This document shows positions 14,225 to 17,637 of a stretch of 17,637 nucleotides of DNA, piece by piece (the first letter of the stretch is position 1; each line of letters begins with the position of its first letter). Position numbers and translations under genes: made by a program. The DNA is from Loktanella sp. (GTDB lineage: Bacteria > Pseudomonadota > Alphaproteobacteria > Rhodobacterales > Rhodobacteraceae): assembly GCA_003551805.1 (NCBI GenBank), contig PUNR01000181.1, positions 1-17,637 of the forward strand. The letters are read 5' to 3'. The notes below the pieces were generated by a model, which made no database searches, was not told the DNA's origin, and saw nothing but the letters and a program-made list of their open reading frames with translations.

Positions 14225-14858
14225 ACCAAAACTGATCGCATTCGACACATCGGCGGCGCATTGCGCCGCCGCTTTGCTGTTGGGCGACCACATCATCACC
14301 CGCATTGACGATATGGCCAAAGGACAGGCCGAACATCTGATGCCGATGCTAGAGGAAATGCTGGCCGCCGAAGGGCTGGCATGGCGCGATCTGGACGGGA
14401 TCGGCGTCGGCACCGGCCCCGGCAATTTCACCGGTATCCGTATTTCTGTCAGCGCTGCACGCGGTTTGGCGCTGGGGCTGGGCAAGCCCGCGATAGGCGT
14501 GTCACTGCTAGAGGCGCAGGCATTCGGGCTGGAAGGGATCGTCTTGTCCTGCCTCGATGCGCGGCGGGATATGGTTTATGTGCAAGTATTCGGTGCGGGC
14601 GACGATGCCCCACGGCTTTGCGCGTTAGATGATTTGCCCGTGTTTTCTGCTGGCGCACGCATTGTCGGGCCGGTTGCTGACCGGATCAGCGCGATCACCG
14701 GCAGTTCGGTTGTTGTGCCGTCAGCGCCACCGGTTTCTGCCATCGCGCGGCTTGCGGCGCAGCGGATCGGCGCGGAAAACGCCCGCCCTACCCCGCTTTA
14801 TATCCGCGCCGCCGATGCAGCACCTGCGCGCGATGCAGCCCCCGTGATCCTGCCATGA
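14214..14858 (+). CDS. tsaB: TsaB, tRNA t6A37 synthesis subunit
   Basis: A 214-residue ASKHA-fold protein, subunit of the TsaB-TsaD-TsaE complex that makes N6-threonylcarbamoyladenosine at position 37 of ANN-decoding tRNAs. It opens with LIAFDTSAAHCAAALL and contains GTGPGNFTGIRI at residues 66-77, the family signature, followed by the helix SAARGLALGLGKPAIGVS. The start is an inferred TTG at 14214, 11 bases inside nfuA, with GAGG nine bases upstream. There is no ATG or GTG in frame that would keep the conserved N-terminus, so this gene depends on a weak start and probably on coupling to nfuA. The stop overlaps rimI as ATGA. TsaD and TsaE genes are not in the window. Confidence 0.94.
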   Translation: MRPEPKLIAFDTSAAHCAAALLLGDHIITRIDDMAKGQAEHLMPMLEEMLAAEGLAWRDLDGIGVGTGPGNFTGIRISVSAARGLALGLGKPAIGVSLLEAQAFGLEGIVLSCLDARRDMVYVQVFGAGDDAPRLCALDDLPVFSAGARIVGPVADRISAITGSSVVVPSAPPVSAIARLAAQRIGAENARPTPLYIRAADAAPARDAAPVILP

Positions 14859-15280
14859 CGCCAAAGGCGATGGCCAAAATCCACGCGCAGGCGTTTTCAG
14901 CCACCCGCGCTTGGTCAGAGGCAGAGTTCCTCGACCTCACGACACATTCCGGCACGATCATTGCAGGCGACGACCGCGCCTTTGCCTTGCTGCGTGTCAC
15001 GCTGGACGAGGCTGAAGTCCTGACCATCGCCACAGATCCAGCACACAGACGCCAAGGGCTGGCGCGTGCTGTACTGGCGCAGGGCGAAAGCGTGGCAGGG
15101 GCAAAGGGTGCGACAGCCGTGTTTCTAGAAGTGGCCGAAGATAACCAAGCAGCGCGCGCACTTTACGCTCAGGCGGGCTATGTGCAGGTTGGCCGCCGTC
15201 CGGGATATTATCTGCCCAAAGATGCGGCACCTGTCGCCGCATTGGTGCTGCGCAAGGCGATTGACCATACGTCAGGCTGA
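14855..15280 (+). CDS. rimI: RimI-like GNAT N-acetyltransferase
   Basis: A 141-residue acetyltransferase of the GNAT fold. The acetyl-CoA-binding motif A is the segment IATDPAHRRQGLARAVL, with R65-R66-Q-G-x-A. The family C-terminal block EVAEDNQAARALYAQAGYVQ is followed by GRRPGYY, as in RimI. In E. coli RimI acetylates the N-terminal alanine of ribosomal protein S18, and its gene is often fused or adjacent to t6A genes. Here the ATG overlaps the tsaB stop (ATGA), so it is co-translated with tsaB. The protein may have other substrates, since GNAT specificity is hard to infer. It ends the nfuA-tsaB-rimI operon; no clear terminator follows before the next gene's regulatory region. Confidence 0.92.
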   Translation: MTPKAMAKIHAQAFSATRAWSEAEFLDLTTHSGTIIAGDDRAFALLRVTLDEAEVLTIATDPAHRRQGLARAVLAQGESVAGAKGATAVFLEVAEDNQAARALYAQAGYVQVGRRPGYYLPKDAAPVAALVLRKAIDHTSG

Positions 15281-15325
15281 TATTCAGTGCCTGATCCGGC
15301 GGCATCTGCCCCCGATCACACAAAT

Positions 15326-15374
15326 ATCTGTTGATCTTCCGGACGTGTCAGGGCCTTATCTGTCGATGATCCGG
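15326..15374. promoter_or_regulatory. Tandem 17-base imperfect repeats upstream of the BMP-family gene
   Basis: ATCTGTTGATCTTCCGG (15326-15342) and ATCTGTCGATGATCCGG (15358-15374) match at 14 of 17 positions and start 32 bases apart, about three helical turns. They lie about 80-125 bases before the binding-protein start, where an activator or repressor might bind twice on one face of the DNA. TTCACA (15392) and TCATAT (15415), separated by 17 bases, could be a weak promoter. No known regulator motif was recognised. Confidence 0.35.
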
Positions 15375-15401
15375 CGCAGACCGGCACAATGTTCACAACT
15401 G

Positions 15402-15429
15402 GCAAAGCGATCAGTCATATCTGCTTTGC
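15402..15429 (+). repeat. Inverted repeat in the BMP-family gene leader
   Basis: GCAAAGC (15402-15408) and GCTTTGC (15423-15429) form a seven-pair stem with a 14-base loop, ending ten bases before the GGGAG ribosome-binding site. It could be an operator or an mRNA leader hairpin. It has no T-run and is not an obvious terminator for rimI. Confidence 0.3.
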
Positions 15430-15450
15430 ACAATGACTTGGGAGACGACA

Positions 15451-16446
15451 ATGACCCTTATGCAAAACCTTCTTGGCGCGTCCGCGGCGCTGGCACTGAC
15501 CGCAGGTGCGGCAGCGGCCGATCCGGCGATCCTGTTCGATCTGGGCGGCAAGTTTGACAAATCCTTCAACGAAAGCGCCTTTAACGGTGCAGAGCGTTGG
15601 GCAGCCGAGACCGGCGGCACCTATGCCGAGGTGGAAATCCAGTCTGACGCACAGCGTGAACAGGCGATCCGTCGCTTTGCCGAATCCGGTGCCAACCCTA
15701 TCGTGATGGCAGGTTTTGCTTGGGCCACTTCGCTGGAACGCGTCGCTGCTGATTACCCCGAGACAAGCTTTACCATCATCGACATGGTCGTTGATGCGCC
15801 AAACGTCCGGTCTGTTGTGTTCAACGAACACGAAGGGTCGTTTCTGGTCGGTATGATGGCGGCGATGGCATCGGAAACCGGCACTGTTTCGTTCATCGGT
15901 GGCATGGATATTCCGCTGATCCGTAAATTCGGCTGCGGCTACGCCCAAGGCGTGATGGCCGTGAACCCCGAGGCAACCGTGATTGCCAACATGACCGGCA
16001 CAACGCCCGCCGCATGGAACGATCCGGTGCGCGGGTCCGAACTGACGCTGGCACAGATCAGCCAAGGGTCTGACGTTGTGTTTGCCGCTGCTGGCGGCAC
16101 CGGTGTCGGCGTGTTGCAAACCGCTGCTGACAGCAACATCCTGTCGATTGGCGTTGATGCGAACCAGAACTTCCTGCACCCTGGTCAGGTACTGACGTCG
16201 ATGCTCAAGCGCGTGGACAACGCCGTTTTCGACGCGTTTTCGCAGGGTGAAGCACTGGAAACCGGTTTCAACGTCATGGGTGTCGCGAACGAAGGCGTGG
16301 GTTACGCGCTGGATGAATTCAACGCCGATCTGATCACAGCCGAAATGCAGGAAGCCGTCGATGCGGCTGCCGCCGAGATCGCTGCTGGCACATTGGTCGT
16401 GCATGATTATACATCGGACGAAAGCTGCCCTGCGCTGACGTTCTAA
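15451..16446 (+). CDS. BMP-family ABC transporter substrate-binding protein
   Basis: A 331-residue periplasmic binding protein of the basic membrane protein (BmpA/Med) family. The signal peptide is residues 1-23, with a probable cleavage after AAA before D24; there is no lipobox cysteine, so the mature protein is soluble in the periplasm. The mature start AILFDLGGKFDKSFNESAFN (26-45) is the family's hallmark strand and ligand loop. Homologues bind purine nucleosides or related compounds, so a nucleoside is the best guess, not certain. The start ATG at 15451 has GGGAG six bases upstream; an ATG at 15433 has no such site. The n-region has no lysine or arginine, which is unusual. The ATPase gene follows after a hairpin. 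Confidence 0.93.
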   Translation: MTLMQNLLGASAALALTAGAAAADPAILFDLGGKFDKSFNESAFNGAERWAAETGGTYAEVEIQSDAQREQAIRRFAESGANPIVMAGFAWATSLERVAADYPETSFTIIDMVVDAPNVRSVVFNEHEGSFLVGMMAAMASETGTVSFIGGMDIPLIRKFGCGYAQGVMAVNPEATVIANMTGTTPAAWNDPVRGSELTLAQISQGSDVVFAAAGGTGVGVLQTAADSNILSIGVDANQNFLHPGQVLTSMLKRVDNAVFDAFSQGEALETGFNVMGVANEGVGYALDEFNADLITAEMQEAVDAAAAEIAAGTLVVHDYTSDESCPALTF

Positions 16447-16471
16447 TACGTCCGACAGGCCAAAACCACGG

Positions 16472-16501
16472 GGCCGCGCTGATTTATCCGCGCGGCCTTT
16501 T
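16472..16501 (+). terminator. Intercistronic hairpin / attenuator between the binding protein and ATPase genes
   Basis: GGCCGCGC (16472-16479) and GCGCGGCC (16490-16497) form a perfect eight-pair GC stem with a ten-base loop, followed directly by TTTTG. This is an intrinsic-terminator form 25 bases after the binding-protein stop and 21 bases before the ATPase start. Partial termination here would give the excess of binding protein over transporter common in ABC operons; it also protects the 3' end of the upstream message. Confidence 0.75.
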
Positions 16502-16522
16502 GCATACAAGGACAGGTGCCTC

Positions 16523-17637
16523 ATGACCGCCCCCGCGATTGAACTTAAAGGTATTTCCAAGGCTTTCGGGCCGGTGCAGGCCAACAAAGATATCTCGATC
16601 CGGGTGATGCCGGGCACGATCCACGGGATCATCGGGGAAAACGGGGCAGGTAAATCGACGCTGATGTCGATCCTTTATGGATTTTACAAAGCCGATAAGG
16701 GTGAAATTTTCATCCGTGGCGAAAAGGTCAATATCACCGACAGTCAGGCCGCGATTGCCGCAGGGATTGGCATGGTGTTCCAGCATTTCAAATTGGTGGA
16801 AAATTTCACCGTGCTGGAAAATGTCGTGCTGGGGGCCGAAGACAGCGGGCTGTTGCGTCCATCCCTTGCCCGCGCGCGGCGCGAACTGAAGGCACTGGCA
16901 ACCGAATATGAACTGAACGTCGACCCCGATGCGGTGATCGAGGATGTCGGCGTTGGCATGCAGCAGCGTGTCGAAATCCTCAAAGCGCTGTACCGGCAGG
17001 CCGACATCCTGATTCTGGATGAACCGACCGGCGTGCTGACCCCCGCCGAGGCGGACCACCTGTTCCGTATCCTTGAAAACCTGCGCCGCGAAGGCAAAAC
17101 GATCATCCTGATCACCCATAAGCTGCGCGAGATCATGGAAATCACCGATACCGTCAGCGTGATGCGACGGGGCGAAATGACCGCGACCGTCAAGACCGCG
17201 GAAACCAGCCCGCCGGAACTGGCCGAACTGATGGTGGGTCGCAAGGTGCTGCTGCGCGTGGACAAGGCACCGCCTGTGATTGGCCGCAAGATTTTGGAGG
17301 TGCGCAACCTCAACGTCACCGATGACAAAGGTGTGCACCGCGTCAAGGATGTCAGTTTTGACATTCACGCTGGCGAAATTCTGGGCCTAGCCGGTGTTGC
17401 GGGCAACGGGCAGTCCGAACTGTTAGAGGTGTTGGGCGGCTATGAAAAGGCCACCGGCAGTGTGATAATGAATGGCAAAGAGATCGATCTGACCGGTTCG
17501 CGGTCCGACGGGAAAAGCAGGCGCGCCGATGGCATCGCCCATGTCCCCGAAGACCGTCAGCGCGAAGGGTTGATCATGGATTTCCACGCGTGGGAAAACA
17601 CCGCTTTCGGCTATCACCACGACGCGCGGTATCAGAA
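16523..17637 (+). CDS. Sugar/nucleoside-type ABC transporter ATP-binding protein, two ABC domains (5' part)
   Basis: The first 371 residues of a RbsA/YufO-type ATPase with two ABC domains in one chain, cut by the right edge of the window. It energises import of the ligand captured by the upstream BMP protein. First domain: Walker A GENGAGKST at 38-46, Q-loop FQ at 86-87, signature-like VGVGMQQRVEI from 142, Walker B ILILDEP at 162-168 and H-loop H199. The second domain begins at about residue 257 and has the expected degenerate Walker A, GVAGNGQSELLEVLGG, and then VPEDRQREGL. In the first signature the usual serine of LSGGQ or LSVGMQQ is G143. Start ATG at 16523 has AAGGA ten bases upstream. 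Two permease genes are expected next. Confidence 0.93.
   Translation, partial: MTAPAIELKGISKAFGPVQANKDISIRVMPGTIHGIIGENGAGKSTLMSILYGFYKADKGEIFIRGEKVNITDSQAAIAAGIGMVFQHFKLVENFTVLENVVLGAEDSGLLRPSLARARRELKALATEYELNVDPDAVIEDVGVGMQQRVEILKALYRQADILILDEPTGVLTPAEADHLFRILENLRREGKTIILITHKLREIMEITDTVSVMRRGEMTATVKTAETSPPELAELMVGRKVLLRVDKAPPVIGRKILEVRNLNVTDDKGVHRVKDVSFDIHAGEILGLAGVAGNGQSELLEVLGGYEKATGSVIMNGKEIDLTGSRSDGKSRRADGIAHVPEDRQREGLIMDFHAWENTAFGYHHDARYQ

Noticed and set aside
15415..16632. Long minus-strand open frame (405 codons) opposite the BMP-family gene
   Set aside because: Its sequence shows no family resemblance and is the mirror of a well-supported plus-strand gene in GC-rich DNA; it also runs through the hairpin at 16472.
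1..17637. CRISPR array, tRNA or rRNA gene, insertion sequence, prophage or defence island
   Set aside because: No regularly spaced repeats, tRNA cloverleaf or T-arm sequence, transposase or integrase motifs were found on either strand. Nearly all of the DNA is accounted for by housekeeping genes.

Overview
The window looks like chromosomal DNA from an alphaproteobacterium of the Rhodobacterales (Roseobacter/Rhodobacter group). Grounds: high-GC coding DNA, protein sequences typical of that group (GlnD, GshB, NfuA, a degenerate rhomboid), a gene order I recognise from the group (rsmI-yraN-gshB; lpoA-like-glnD-murJ; trpS-usp-nfuA-tsaB-rimI), and a GGGGATATTT-containing element at gene ends. The genus cannot be fixed by eye. 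The content is almost entirely core housekeeping. There are no tRNA or rRNA genes, transposases, phage genes, CRISPR arrays or defence islands, and I found no candidate for a wholly new multi-gene system. The points of interest are regulatory DNA and a few protein oddities.

Layout. (1) 1-1584, plus strand: the 3' end of cobU (cobalamin lower-ligand assembly), a translationally coupled histidine phosphatase that may be the alpha-ribazole phosphatase, and a glutathione S-transferase. (2) 1627-3141: comM (YifB), the competence/recombination AAA+ helicase, preceded by two identical CCCGTTAACCA repeats that look like CtrA half-sites. (3) 3185-5426, minus strand: operon rsmI-yraN-gshB (16S rRNA methylation, a putative nuclease-fold protein, glutathione synthesis). 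(4) 5533-11066, plus strand: lpoA-like lipoprotein, glnD, murJ, pairing cell-wall assembly with the nitrogen sensor. The divergent rsmI/lpoA-like arrangement with yraN beside it resembles yraL-yraM-yraN of E. coli.

(5) 11128-11805, minus strand: a six-or-so-TM rhomboid-fold protein that lacks both catalytic residues. (6) 11896-15280, plus strand: trpS, a universal stress protein, then nfuA-tsaB-rimI as overlapping genes (Fe-S carrier, t6A tRNA modification, N-acetyltransferase). A palindrome matching the Irr iron-control element lies directly upstream of the nfuA promoter. (7) 15451-17637, plus strand: a BMP-family periplasmic binding protein and the first 371 codons of its two-domain ABC ATPase, separated by a strong intercistronic hairpin. 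The gene runs off the window; permease genes would be expected beyond it.

No intergenic stretch exceeds 300 bases. The longest (12913-13128) holds several hairpins, including two that are mutually exclusive. The regulatory calls rest on motif matching by eye and are much less certain than the gene calls.
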